Source: Murimonas intestini (lineage in GTDB: Bacteria > Bacillota > Clostridia > Lachnospirales > Lachnospiraceae). Taken from it: a DNA stretch of 60,854 bases. Shown here piece by piece: positions 17,177-25,992 of the stretch. Positions within the stretch are counted from its first letter, which is position 1. Every line of letters begins with the position of its first letter. Made by a program: the position numbers and the translations under genes. The notes under the pieces were generated by a model. The model had not been told where the DNA came from. It did no database searches and worked only from the letters and a program-made list of their open reading frames with translations. The stretch is taken from NCBI RefSeq assembly GCF_024622195.1, contig NZ_JANKBI010000027.1, forward strand, positions 1 through 60,854, read 5' to 3'.

Positions 17177-19135
17177 TCAGTGATAGTCTTGTGCCTCCCC
17201 GGCCGCATAATTTGTTTCCAGATCAGGTCTGTAGCTTTTCTCCATCTTATGTCTTGCCTTTCTGTTCGCTACTGTGTCAAAAATAATAGAAAAGTCGTAA
17301 TCCTCAGGATAAAGTTCTTCTGCCTTTACATGCATTTTAACCCTTTTATGGCTGATCCAGATCTTCTTTTTCTGCAGCTGTATCTGAAGAGCTCCTTTAT
17401 CATTTACTTTAGAGCACACGATTCCCAGTTTCTTATCAGGATATACCATCACACAATCGCCAATCTGGTATTCCTGAGTGAGAAGCGCCCCTTTCATGGA
17501 AGCCGGCTTATGTTTTTGGATCTTAGGACCTGTCTGCTTCTTCACATTGTTTTCCCTCACTGAGGTTATTTCTCCTATCCTGGCGGCATCTGCTGCCATA
17601 TCTGTCTGCTCCGCCCTGCCATACGCAGCTATTCTGGCAATCTCCAGCATTCGCTCTGGCATGCCTAGATGTCTGGCAATATAAAAGGCACAGCTCTCCC
17701 CTGATTCTCCTATTTCAAGCCTGTATAATGGACGCAGAGACTCTTTGTCAAAAGCCATCCTGGCATTCATCACATTATCAGCCTTCTCCCCGTATGTCTT
17801 AACTTCCGGATAATGGGTGGTTACCAGGAACAGGCAGCCACTGTGCCTTAGTTCTTCCAGTATAGCTACCGCAATGCCCATCCCCTCTGCCGGGTCTGTC
17901 CCGGAACCCAGCTCATCCATGATCACAAGGCTCTCTTTTCCTGCTTTTTTAAGGATTTCAAGCACATTTGTGATATGGGCCGAGAATGTGGAGAGATTAG
18001 CTGTAATATTCTGCCCATCACCAATGTCACAGAGCACCTGACTGTTCATGGTAAAATCACCCTCTTCACATGGCACATGAAGTCCGCACTGTGCCATAAT
18101 CCCCAGCAGACCCACTGTCTTAATTGCCACGGTCTTTCCACCCGTATTAGGTCCTGTTATAATGACTCCCCTGACTTCATCACCGATCCGGAAATTGAGA
18201 GGGACGCATTTATCTTTTTCTATGAACGGATGCCGGCCATTCATAATACGGATTCTCTGATCTGTGTTAATCTCAGGTTCAACAGCATCCATATCAAAAC
18301 TCAGACGGCCTTTAGCAAATATAAAATCCATCTTCTCCAGCACTCTGATATTTTGGCGGAAAACCTCATCCTGCTCTGCAACCATATCTGTCAGCTCGTA
18401 TAGTATCCTTCTCTCCTCATTTTCCTCTTCCAGTCTCATTGACATTAATTCCGCTGTAAGCTGTGCCACAGCCTGCGGTTCAATGAACAGCGTCTGCCCT
18501 GTAGAAGATTTATCTACCAGGCTTCCCTGGATACGGCTCCTGCATTCCTTTTTTACCGGAAGGCACAGATGTCCGTTTCTCATTGTCACAAATTGGTCTG
18601 AGCAGTTCCCTTTATTATTCCGCAGGATCCCCTCAGCTTTTTCCCTCACTTTAGTTTCCATACGATCTATCTCCTGACGCAGGCTCTTAAGCAGCGGACT
18701 GGCAAAATCATCTACTCTGCCCCCTCTGATCTTCATGGCGATTTCTTCACGAAGATCATCCATACTCTGCATATTTTCTTCATAGTACGGCAGTCCCTGT
18801 TCCAGCACCTTGCATCTGTTCAGAAAGTCTTTCATCCTGCTCACTCCCGTCAGGGATATTTCCACTTCTTCCAGCTGCTCCGGCTGCAGACAGCCGCCCT
18901 GGCAGGCCGTAATAAGGATTTCTTCCATTCCCTCCATGCTTGTAAATGGGGGCATTCCGAATTTATCCAATATTTCTCTTGCCTGCGTTGTCTCTTTTAA
19001 GCTGTGACGCAATTTACTCTCCTCAAGATATGGCACAAGCTCTCTGATTTTCTCCCTGGCAGCCTTCGTGTAAGCGTATTCTTCCAATATATCTTTTATT
19101 TTGTCAAACTCTAACGTCTGAAATGTCTGTTCCAA
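17177..19135 (-). CDS. MutS2-family ATPase lacking the Smr domain
   Basis: 652 residues. MutS core and clamp helices (about 1-300), ATPase with Walker A GPNTGGKT at 328-335, Walker B and signature LVIMDELGSGTDP at about 403-415, and a TTHYPEVKTY switch. Standard MutS2 is about 780-790 residues and ends in an Smr nuclease domain; here the protein stops soon after the KOW-like segment (about 560-600), so it is a MutS2 paralogue without Smr. MutS2 proteins act on branched DNA or collided ribosomes; the role of the truncated type is open. TTG start at 19135 follows AGGAGG by eight bases. A structured transcript with terminator lies upstream. Confidence 0.85.
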   Translation of the reverse strand: MEQTFQTLEFDKIKDILEEYAYTKAAREKIRELVPYLEESKLRHSLKETTQAREILDKFGMPPFTSMEGMEEILITACQGGCLQPEQLEEVEISLTGVSRMKDFLNRCKVLEQGLPYYEENMQSMDDLREEIAMKIRGGRVDDFASPLLKSLRQEIDRMETKVREKAEGILRNNKGNCSDQFVTMRNGHLCLPVKKECRSRIQGSLVDKSSTGQTLFIEPQAVAQLTAELMSMRLEEENEERRILYELTDMVAEQDEVFRQNIRVLEKMDFIFAKGRLSFDMDAVEPEINTDQRIRIMNGRHPFIEKDKCVPLNFRIGDEVRGVIITGPNTGGKTVAIKTVGLLGIMAQCGLHVPCEEGDFTMNSQVLCDIGDGQNITANLSTFSAHITNVLEILKKAGKESLVIMDELGSGTDPAEGMGIAVAILEELRHSGCLFLVTTHYPEVKTYGEKADNVMNARMAFDKESLRPLYRLEIGESGESCAFYIARHLGMPERMLEIARIAAYGRAEQTDMAADAARIGEITSVRENNVKKQTGPKIQKHKPASMKGALLTQEYQIGDCVMVYPDKKLGIVCSKVNDKGALQIQLQKKKIWISHKRVKMHVKAEELYPEDYDFSIIFDTVANRKARHKMEKSYRPDLETNYAAGEAQDYH

Positions 19136-19176
19136 TTTATCTTCCTCCTGTATAATCTGCTGTTATCCATATACGC

Positions 19177-19214
19177 AAAAAACCTGCAGGACCATAAATC
19201 TACAGTCCTGCAGG
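19177..19214 (-). terminator. Rho-independent terminator just upstream of the mutS2 paralogue
   Basis: Minus strand: CCTGCAGGAC/GTCCTGCAGG perfect 10-bp stem (19183-19192 with 19205-19214), 12-base loop, six T residues at 19177-19182. It ends about 40 bp before the mutS2 start, the usual place for an attenuator or for the end of an independent small RNA. Confidence 0.85.
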
Positions 19215-19487
19215 TAATAATTACATATGCAATCTAATGCACATCATAACAGAGAAAGCCCACGCCGCACAATTCTGAATTTCAAAACAATGCCGCCACT
19301 CCCTGTATCCCGCTAAAACGTTGTGATTTGTATTCTGCATCTCTATGGTCCTAAACAGGTACACAAATAAAAGTATCTATCCTAAGATACATTACTATAA
19401 ACGTTCCTGTTTTCACTCTTAAATTATTATTTAAGAACCACAAATAATGCAATTAACAAAAATACACAACCTTTCATCAGATATTTG
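19177..19487 (-). ncRNA. Candidate structured noncoding transcript or attenuation leader
   Basis: Bounded by a consensus promoter (19493-19521) and a strong terminator (19177-19214), about 310 bases, with no open frame of note. It can fold extensively: hairpins CUUAAAU/AUUUAAG and GUAUCU/AGAUAC, an enclosing AAACAGG/CCUGUUU stem, and long-range pairing of GUUGUG with CACAAC, UGCAU with AUGCA, and an 8-bp helix containing G-U pairs. No T-box core (GGNACC) or known riboswitch core was recognised. It may be a free small RNA (6S-like rod is one option) or a leader controlling mutS2. Confidence 0.5.
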
Positions 19488-19492
19488 TCTGT

Positions 19493-19521
19493 ATTATGGC
19501 ATGCTCTTTATATATTGTCAA
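19493..19521 (-). promoter_or_regulatory. Sigma-A promoter for the candidate noncoding transcript
   Basis: TTGACA (19516-19521), 17-base spacer, CATAAT (19493-19498) on the minus strand, 91 bp after the stop codon of the Rpn gene and about 360 bp before the mutS2 paralogue. Confidence 0.7.
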
Positions 19522-19611
19522 GGGGGAAATTGTCGTCTTCATCCAGTTTAGGGATATTATTTTGTAAATGGTCTATATCTCTCAGAACATCCGCATCTGA
19601 TGCATCTTCAT

Positions 19612-20559
19612 TTACAATCCAAATTCTTTAAACAGCTTCTCCTGCCACTCTCTGTCACTTGCTGCTCTGACTATATCTTCAGTTCTGTCTTGACGGGCAA
19701 GAAGTCTGATTAAACGGTTCACACGCGCTTCGCCCTCTTTTCTGCCCTCTTCTCTGCCTTCTTCTCTGCCTTCTTCCCTGCCTTCTTTCCTGCCTTCTTC
19801 CTTTGTCTGTCTCATATGTTTCTCTTCATCATATTCAAAAATACTCACATTCTTTGCCTCCGTTCGGTTATTCCTCAGAAACTCTGCCAAAATGTCATCT
19901 TCTATACATTCCGTTATTGCTTTCTCCACAGCATCTTCAAGCGGCATCGATTTTGTATATTCCCTTACCTTATCCACATAAATGCTGTAATCCTTCAGCG
20001 TTTTGCATTTGCTCATCAGCCTTTCATTATGGCCTCTGTTTATGTTCAGCATTACTGCTTTTAATTCCAAAGATATTTCTCTGTCCTGCACTTCATAAAC
20101 ATCTGAAAGCTTAATAATCTGACGGTCCGGCTGTTCTGTCAGTCCATTATAAAATATTACAAACCCGGGTGCCGGCAGTTTGACCGGCCTGCTCCCATAC
20201 AAATTCCTGTCTTTTGTCATATTGGAATACAGGTTTGCTGTATACATCAGAAATCTTAGAGGAAGATTTGGATTGTAGGTGGACTGGTGCTCATAGAGCG
20301 CCAGCCTTGAGTCAATTATAAATGACAGATCATTACGCATAGACATATAGATAGCGTTTTCCAGCGTATTGACTTCAAGCTCCTCCGGGTTCTCATAGCT
20401 GGTCCCATTCACGGCATTATACAGTTCTAAAAGCTCTCTTTTGCTGCTGAATATCATTTCAAACAGCCGTGATTTGTAAATGCGGTTAATCCCTCCTTTT
20501 CCTTTTTCCTTATCTGCATAACCCTGCAGATTCCCTGTTATGTTACTTTGCTTTTCCAT
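19612..20559 (-). CDS. Rpn-family recombination-promoting nuclease / putative transposase
   Basis: About 315 residues of the PD-(D/E)XK transposase_31 group. The core shows NDLSFIIDSRLALYEHQST near residues 78-96, where Asp, Glu and Gln fit the nuclease active site. Near the C-terminus there is a highly charged GREEGREEG run encoded by 12-bp tandem repeats (about 19735-19805). These proteins cut DNA and promote RecA-independent recombination; many genomes carry several copies. ATG at 20559 follows AAAGGAGGCTGACACT; the longer frame overlaps this site. The large copy 2 of repeat element A begins about 220 bp upstream. Confidence 0.85.
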   Translation of the reverse strand: MEKQSNITGNLQGYADKEKGKGGINRIYKSRLFEMIFSSKRELLELYNAVNGTSYENPEELEVNTLENAIYMSMRNDLSFIIDSRLALYEHQSTYNPNLPLRFLMYTANLYSNMTKDRNLYGSRPVKLPAPGFVIFYNGLTEQPDRQIIKLSDVYEVQDREISLELKAVMLNINRGHNERLMSKCKTLKDYSIYVDKVREYTKSMPLEDAVEKAITECIEDDILAEFLRNNRTEAKNVSIFEYDEEKHMRQTKEEGRKEGREEGREEGREEGRKEGEARVNRLIRLLARQDRTEDIVRAASDREWQEKLFKEFGL

Positions 20560-20780
20560 AGTGTCAGCCTCCTTTGAATAGCGCAGGCGGTCCATGGAGA
20601 AGCATCTGCGTCTTCATCACGGAACCCTCCTGCCAGTTGAATTGGGATTTAAGCATTGAGATTTCCTTTTGATGCCAGACGGCAGAAATGATATCAGATA
20701 CGGCAAAGCCGTGAGATAGAAATGGAACTAAATGCTTTACTGATATTTTATCACAGGAGGGGGGAGTATGCCAGAGTAAA

Positions 20781-21639
20781 TTGCTGTTTAGGGGAGTAAC
20801 AGGACGCTTTGTGCGGGAGGCAGTGAGTCATCAGGAAGGGGAGCGGTGGGGTTCGTTGTTCTGTCCGACCGCTACGGAGTGAAATCTAAGGCTCCGTGTC
20901 CCGTAGTCTAAGATTTTCATCTTCCTCACTATAGTCCTTCACAACGAACCCCACCGCTCCCCTTCCTGACGGCGCCAAGTTTGTCGGCACAAAGCTGGCT
21001 GTTATAAACAGGCTTGGGTTGGGGCGGAAAACTACTATGTATACATAAGAGTTTGGTTAAGATCTTATACATGGAGTTTCTGTTTTCGAAATCTAATATT
21101 TTCTAAATACAGTGCGCTAGTTTACGTAAGAGCCTGTTTGACACTTACAAGCTATCAATTTAATACCCACTCTATGTTGAAGGAAAAATAGAATAGTCTA
21201 TATATTTTGAACATACCAAATAATTGATTCCAATATATTTCGGGAATCCAATAAAGTAGTGGCCTCACCCATACCCCAGCCTCATTACAGGAGCCAGCTT
21301 TGCATCGATAACCTTGGCATCAGCATGAGGGACAGGCGGGCGGGAGGATTCGTGGTGAAGAACTTGAGCGAGGAGATGAAACTCTTAGGTCCTGGAGGCT
21401 GCGGTCAGCAAAAGTGAGCGCTTGCGCTCAAAGCCGGAGCTGTTTGAGGGGCGGTTGCATCAGCAAACGCACCGAGTTTCCGGCTGCCTTTTGCGTTTCA
21501 AGCAGCCTTCGGGACCTTAGAGTTTCACGACGCAGCGGTTCGGACTGAACCACGAATCCTCCCGCCCGCCTGTCCCTCATGCTGATTCACTGCCTAAAAT
21601 GCAAAGCGTCCCTCCCGCCCCTAATCAGCTAAACAGCAA
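20781..21639. mobile_element. Foldback intergenic element A, copy 2 (859 bp, composite)
   Basis: Ends TTGCTGTTTAG (20781-20791) and inverse (21629-21639). Both ends continue as imperfect inverted repeats sharing GGACGCTTTG and a GGCAGTGARTCA block. Inside are two large palindromic modules: module I with perfect 29-bp arms (20831-20859, 20941-20969) and module II with perfect 38-bp arms (21319-21356, 21549-21586). Module II also contains a second-level stem, a GCCGGA/TCCGGC stem and an inner hairpin. A 350-bp AT-rich segment without genes separates the modules. The element stops one base before the stop codon of the GH2 gene. Confidence 0.85.
20974..21318. repeat. Passenger segment of copy 2, bounded by 26-bp imperfect inverted repeats
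   Basis: The boundaries 20974-20999 and 21293-21318 are inverted copies that agree at 21 of 26 positions. The interior is AT-rich, has no credible coding frame, and has no counterpart in copy 1. It may be an insertion between two palindromic modules or the remnant of a longer parental element. Confidence 0.6.
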
Positions 21640-21640
21640 T

Positions 21641-24085
21641 CTACTTTATATCAAACACACTACGCCCCCGCACCCCTTCAGCCTTCCCTCTCAGTATCCT
21701 GACACGCCTCTGTCCCCTATTCATGTCAAAGTAGTTGTCCTCAAGTACAAGGTCTTCCTGGCTGTTCTGGATTTCTACGCTCTTTGCATATGCTTTTGAT
21801 GTGATTATGATCTCGTCACCCTCTGTCTCAAAGGTGAGGCACGGATCTTCATACCGGAAATATTTCGGGTATGAGAATATGACACTGCCCTCCGAGACTG
21901 TATTGCCATCCTGTTCAAAGCGGTAACTGACATAGGTGCTGAAAATATCTATATCGTCAAAACATTTCTTGCCCAGCCATTTGCTGGAGCACGGTTCTAA
22001 CTGGATGAACTCCTGGCCTGCTTTGATTATATCAGAATCAGCTGTCCTCAGTTCCCAGAAGACTGTACCGCTCTGGGGTTCCATTGTCTCATTTGTCACA
22101 TTCAGATGAATGGACTTTTCGAACTCAAAATGTTCTCTGTTCATATCAGCTACCTGGCTCATCATTCCTTCTTCCTGGCAGCTGATCATTACAGGCGCAA
22201 AGAATCGCTTTGCATAATAATGGAGCGCCTTCCATCTGCCTGTATAATCAATTGATGACCAGGAGATAACAGGCCAGCAGTCGTTTAGCTGCCAGTAGAT
22301 GGCTCCCATGCAGCGTCCCCTGTTTCTTCTGAAATGCTCCACGCCGTAGCGGATGGCTTCCGCCTGGAGAAGCTGGGAGGCATACAGGAAGGTGTCAAAG
22401 TCCGTTGGATAGCAGAACGTCTGCTGCATATAATTCATTATTTTCCCGTTTGCACCATAGTTGCGCTGATGCTTTTCCATAATATAGGAGAACGGGTTAT
22501 AATCCCTCTCATCATCTGTGAACGTCTCAATTGTTTTTCTGCATGGGAAGGACTGGAACCCAAATTCTGAAGCATATCTGAAGAAATATTTCCTGTATTC
22601 TGTAAAAGGCTTGTTTCCGTGCCATACCTCCCAGTAGTGGACGTCTCCCCTGTCCGGATCATTGGGAGCATCAAAGGAGCCTCCCGAAGACGGACTGGCC
22701 GGCCAATAAAATGTCTGGGGATCATACTCGCGTAGGAGCTCCGGTATCATATGTTCATACATGATGATATAATCCCGTACCTCTGAAGGCTTAGTCACCC
22801 AATTGCCTTCCTTCACAAACTGCTCCATCTCGTTATTTCCGCACCACAGCCCAAGACAGGCATGGTGGCGTATCCTGACAATGTTATCAATAAATTCCTG
22901 GCGGATGTTTGCCGCAAACTGCGGTGTCAGGTCGTATACGGCACATGCAAACATAAAATCCTGCCATACAATAAGTCCCATCTCATCGCAAATATCGAAA
23001 AAATAGTCCTCGGGATAAAGACCGCCTCCCCACACACGTATGGCATTAAAATGCGCTTCCCTGCAGTCCTGCAGAAGCCTTCTTGTCCTCTCTCTGGAAG
23101 TTCTTCCCAGAAGATGATCCTCAGGTATATAATCTGCGCCCATGGCAAAAACCGTAACTCCGTTCACTTCATGCGCAAAGGATTCTCCCCATTCATCTTT
23201 TCTGCGCCTTACAGTCATGGTGCGAAGTCCTATGCGCCTCTCCCAGACATCGACAATCTCGCCACCTGCTTTTAACAGCACCTTCACTGTATATAGATAC
23301 TGCTTTCCATATCCGTTAGGCCACCACAGCATAGGAGCATCAATCACTATTTTTTCCGGTGAGAGACTGTACACTGAAGTCTTTCCCTCAGGATCTGTGA
23401 CTTCTGCCTCATAGGAGAAGCCGCCGCCTGCGCTGCCCTCCTGCCCCGGGGCCTGGACTTTCACCTGGAGATTCAGCGCCACTGACTCCTGCTTATGCTC
23501 CTGTGTAATGTAGACACTTTCTATCCTTCCCTTTTTAATGCCCAGCAGTCTGACAGGACGGAAGATTCCCGCATCAGGAAGGTGTGCGCCCCAATCCCAC
23601 CCAAACATGCAGTGTGCTTTCCTGATATGCACAAATCCATCCATTGCATCTTCTGAACCGTAAGTCCTGCTTTCTTCAAATGCTTTTCTGATATATTCCG
23701 TAGGTGAATACAGAACTACTCTGAGAGTATTTTCAGACGCTCTGAGCTTCCCTGTAACATCGTATTCCCAGATACGGTGCATATTCTCTGCACTTCCGAT
23801 CCTCTCATCATTTAAATAAATATCAGCTATGGTGTCTAAGCCCTCAAATCTGAGCAGTAACTGCTCACATCCAGGGATCTCACCTCCCTGAAAATGAGTC
23901 TCATATTCATAATCATCTTCCATAAGACTGAGAGCTTTTTCCTCATTATCCTTGCAAAAAGGATCTTCCATAAGGCCTGACGCCATCATATCTGTATAAA
24001 CGCTCCCCGGCACTTTAGCCGGATACCAGCAGGCTTCCCCCACACGCCTGAAGCTCCACCCGCTGTCTATGCATTTCTCTGTCAC
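21641..24085 (-). CDS. GH2 beta-mannosidase (cytoplasmic)
   Basis: About 814 residues of the GH2 family, mannosidase branch: N-terminal jelly-roll (SGWSFRRVGEACWYPAKVPG), immunoglobulin-like domain, and TIM barrel with acid/base Glu about 419 in WCGNNEME and nucleophile Glu about 507 in SEFGFQSFP. It should remove beta-linked mannose, e.g. the Man-beta-1,4-GlcNAc of N-glycan cores. No signal peptide, so cytoplasmic. GTG at 24085 follows GGGAGGAAGAAAA; an earlier GTG at 24103 would place the ribosome site inside the protein. Last gene of the first glycan block; repeat element A begins one base after the stop. Confidence 0.92.
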   Translation of the reverse strand: MTEKCIDSGWSFRRVGEACWYPAKVPGSVYTDMMASGLMEDPFCKDNEEKALSLMEDDYEYETHFQGGEIPGCEQLLLRFEGLDTIADIYLNDERIGSAENMHRIWEYDVTGKLRASENTLRVVLYSPTEYIRKAFEESRTYGSEDAMDGFVHIRKAHCMFGWDWGAHLPDAGIFRPVRLLGIKKGRIESVYITQEHKQESVALNLQVKVQAPGQEGSAGGGFSYEAEVTDPEGKTSVYSLSPEKIVIDAPMLWWPNGYGKQYLYTVKVLLKAGGEIVDVWERRIGLRTMTVRRRKDEWGESFAHEVNGVTVFAMGADYIPEDHLLGRTSRERTRRLLQDCREAHFNAIRVWGGGLYPEDYFFDICDEMGLIVWQDFMFACAVYDLTPQFAANIRQEFIDNIVRIRHHACLGLWCGNNEMEQFVKEGNWVTKPSEVRDYIIMYEHMIPELLREYDPQTFYWPASPSSGGSFDAPNDPDRGDVHYWEVWHGNKPFTEYRKYFFRYASEFGFQSFPCRKTIETFTDDERDYNPFSYIMEKHQRNYGANGKIMNYMQQTFCYPTDFDTFLYASQLLQAEAIRYGVEHFRRNRGRCMGAIYWQLNDCWPVISWSSIDYTGRWKALHYYAKRFFAPVMISCQEEGMMSQVADMNREHFEFEKSIHLNVTNETMEPQSGTVFWELRTADSDIIKAGQEFIQLEPCSSKWLGKKCFDDIDIFSTYVSYRFEQDGNTVSEGSVIFSYPKYFRYEDPCLTFETEGDEIIITSKAYAKSVEIQNSQEDLVLEDNYFDMNRGQRRVRILRGKAEGVRGRSVFDIK

Positions 24086-24135
24086 TTTTCTTCCTCCCGC
24101 CACGTTTTTGCTTTATACGTCATCTCACCCCGGAT

Positions 24136-24816
24136 CTATTCTGCCGCAGGGTACTCATTGCACAGAAGCCTGTACGGCTCTTCGTCCTCTTCAATAGCCG
24201 GGAAACGTCCCATTGGCTCATAAAAGCGGTTGTCATTTTCATCATCATTGCACATAGATACCTCGCCCAGCAGCACAGCGCCGCTGCCTTCCTCCACATG
24301 GAAATCATGGTACATATAAGGATAGATTGTGATGCTCTCGCCCGGAGTCAGTTTTACCTTTGTCCCTGCCGGAACAGTGAATTCTCTTCCGTCACAGTTT
24401 ACTGTCACATCTGTATCAGCGAATCCTCCGTCCTCTGTAGAATTATAGACAGTAATCAGCACATTTCCGCCGCCCCTGTTGATAATATCCTCCATTTTGT
24501 TCCAGTGGAAGTGCATGGGTGACATCTGCCCTTCATTGATCATCAGAAGTTTTTCTGCATATGTTTTTGTGTACTTATCATTTTTCAGGTTTCCATTACG
24601 GATTGTGATCAACGCAAATCCCACTTCATCAAATTTATCCAGGCCATAATCTGTTATATCCCATCCCAGTGCATTATCTCTGATCTCATCATACTCATGG
24701 CCTTTCGTTTCCCATTCCTTTGCCCCCCATTTGCAAAACGGCGGGATTTCAAAACCATGCTCCTGAATCAGTTTTTCCATGTCGCGGATCACCGCATTGA
24801 TTTTTGATCTTTTCAT
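24136..24816 (-). CDS. D-lyxose/D-mannose ketol-isomerase (cupin)
   Basis: 226 residues of the D-lyxose isomerase family (cupin fold). Metal ligands visible as HFHWNKME (His102, His104, Glu109) and His170 in MYHDFH. Family members interconvert D-lyxose and D-xylulose and also D-mannose and D-fructose. In this cluster mannose is the expected product of three glycosidases, so mannose-to-fructose isomerisation is the likely job (inference). ATG at 24816 follows GGAG by eleven bases. It sits between GH2 and the DUF4432 gene. Confidence 0.9.
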   Translation of the reverse strand: MKRSKINAVIRDMEKLIQEHGFEIPPFCKWGAKEWETKGHEYDEIRDNALGWDITDYGLDKFDEVGFALITIRNGNLKNDKYTKTYAEKLLMINEGQMSPMHFHWNKMEDIINRGGGNVLITVYNSTEDGGFADTDVTVNCDGREFTVPAGTKVKLTPGESITIYPYMYHDFHVEEGSGAVLLGEVSMCNDDENDNRFYEPMGRFPAIEEDEEPYRLLCNEYPAAE

Positions 24817-24854
24817 CTTATTCTTTTCTCCTTTTCTGTCTCTTAATTTTTATA

Positions 24855-25916
24855 TTACCGTTCACCAGGTGAACAGTAAGCTTCTTTTTCTTCCATTACC
24901 TTCTTTAAATCCTCTTCTCCATCCAGCACAGTAAGAGTCAGTTCTATTACAACTTCCTCCTGGGGTCCGATACTGGGGTGGTCCCCCCTCTCCAGATGAT
25001 ATTGTTTCCCATATACGCTTGCATTTGCCGGTTCAAGCCCCAGCGCATAATCGCCTGATGCCCTGGATTTCCATTCCATAAAGTAAGGCAGGGCTTTTTT
25101 AGAAAATGAGATCTGAAGACCCATCTCCAATTCCCTGTTGTAGACAGCCGCAAAAGTATTTCCATTCTCATCAGCTGCCATCTCATGCAGAAATACGTAT
25201 TCAGGTTCCCCGTCTATAGGCTCTTCTATAGTATTCCATTTCGAAAGCCCTCTCATGGCCTCCCTGTCTCTGGCCAGGGTCTCTGATGACGGAATAATCA
25301 AGTCACATTCTTCTGACAGAAGGGGCCATCCAATATTAAAATGATACAATATCAGGAAAGGTTCTTCCCGAAAGCCCTGGTTGATCACAACATCCCTGAT
25401 ATGTATGGACTTCTCCTGATAAGCTGTGGTGATCTCTCTTCTGAGTACAAGATTTTCCCCAAATAATGCTGCTTCCCGCATTTCCCCCGCGATCCGCAGG
25501 CGGTAGACTCCGTCCTCCCACCATGCGTCACTGCATACATGCTCTGCAGGCGTAGTCCTGATCCTGCCGTGCATGGGAAAATCTTCACCCTGCACAGTGC
25601 ACGGTGTACAGATATTCCGAAGACCGCTTGTAAAAAGCATGCCTCCCATGATGCTCCTTATTGCCTCTCCCCCATTTGTATCATAATGTGCGCGCCCCGT
25701 CAGTCCCGGCTTTGAGAGAAAATTCATATTGCAGCCCTTATAGGAAAGCTCTCCGATATCAAGGCATTTGTCCTCAAGAACCATAAAGCTCATCCTGTCA
25801 TTCTTCACCTCAAAGGCCTTCATGCCTCCCGCCTTGCCCTCCATACATCTTACGGCGCGTATGCCGGCTGCCTGCTGCATGCTGCCGACTCTTCTTAACA
25901 GCTCTTCCTTTTTCAT
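24855..25916 (-). CDS. DUF4432 family protein, aldose-1-epimerase-like fold
   Basis: 353 residues matching the DUF4432 group, a beta-sandwich relative of galactose mutarotase. It carries LEDKCLDIGELSYKG, SGLRNICTPC, PMHGRIRTTPAE and a late LGLEPANASV segment; the conserved His and Glu positions suit sugar binding. Such proteins sit in many sugar operons and may act as mutarotases or isomerases; activity here is unproven. It lies between the isomerase and GH38 genes and is likely co-transcribed. Confidence 0.8.
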   Translation of the reverse strand: MKKEELLRRVGSMQQAAGIRAVRCMEGKAGGMKAFEVKNDRMSFMVLEDKCLDIGELSYKGCNMNFLSKPGLTGRAHYDTNGGEAIRSIMGGMLFTSGLRNICTPCTVQGEDFPMHGRIRTTPAEHVCSDAWWEDGVYRLRIAGEMREAALFGENLVLRREITTAYQEKSIHIRDVVINQGFREEPFLILYHFNIGWPLLSEECDLIIPSSETLARDREAMRGLSKWNTIEEPIDGEPEYVFLHEMAADENGNTFAAVYNRELEMGLQISFSKKALPYFMEWKSRASGDYALGLEPANASVYGKQYHLERGDHPSIGPQEEVVIELTLTVLDGEEDLKKVMEEKEAYCSPGER

Positions 25917-25992
25917 CGTAATCTAACTGCTCCTGTTCTTCTGTTTACTGCTGCTTCTTTCATCTGGTCCTTTTAGGGAAACCGGCATCATT

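Noticed and set aside
19177..19487. T-box leader for the mutS2 paralogue
   Set aside because: GGGAGTGGCGGCA is only loosely like the T-box core; the ACC needed for tRNA pairing is missing, and the gene is not tRNA-related.
19505..19612. 36-codon acidic frame after the Rpn stop, in the -1 frame
   Set aside because: Considered as a frameshifted C-terminal tail. The region CTG TTT AAA is not a canonical slippery site, and the Rpn protein already ends in the usual LFKEFG style.
20781..21639. CRISPR array or tRNA genes in the repeat-rich region
   Set aside because: Repeats are nested inverted repeats without regular spacers. GGTTCG strings are part of element A and do not form cloverleaf arms. 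No tRNA was found anywhere in the window.
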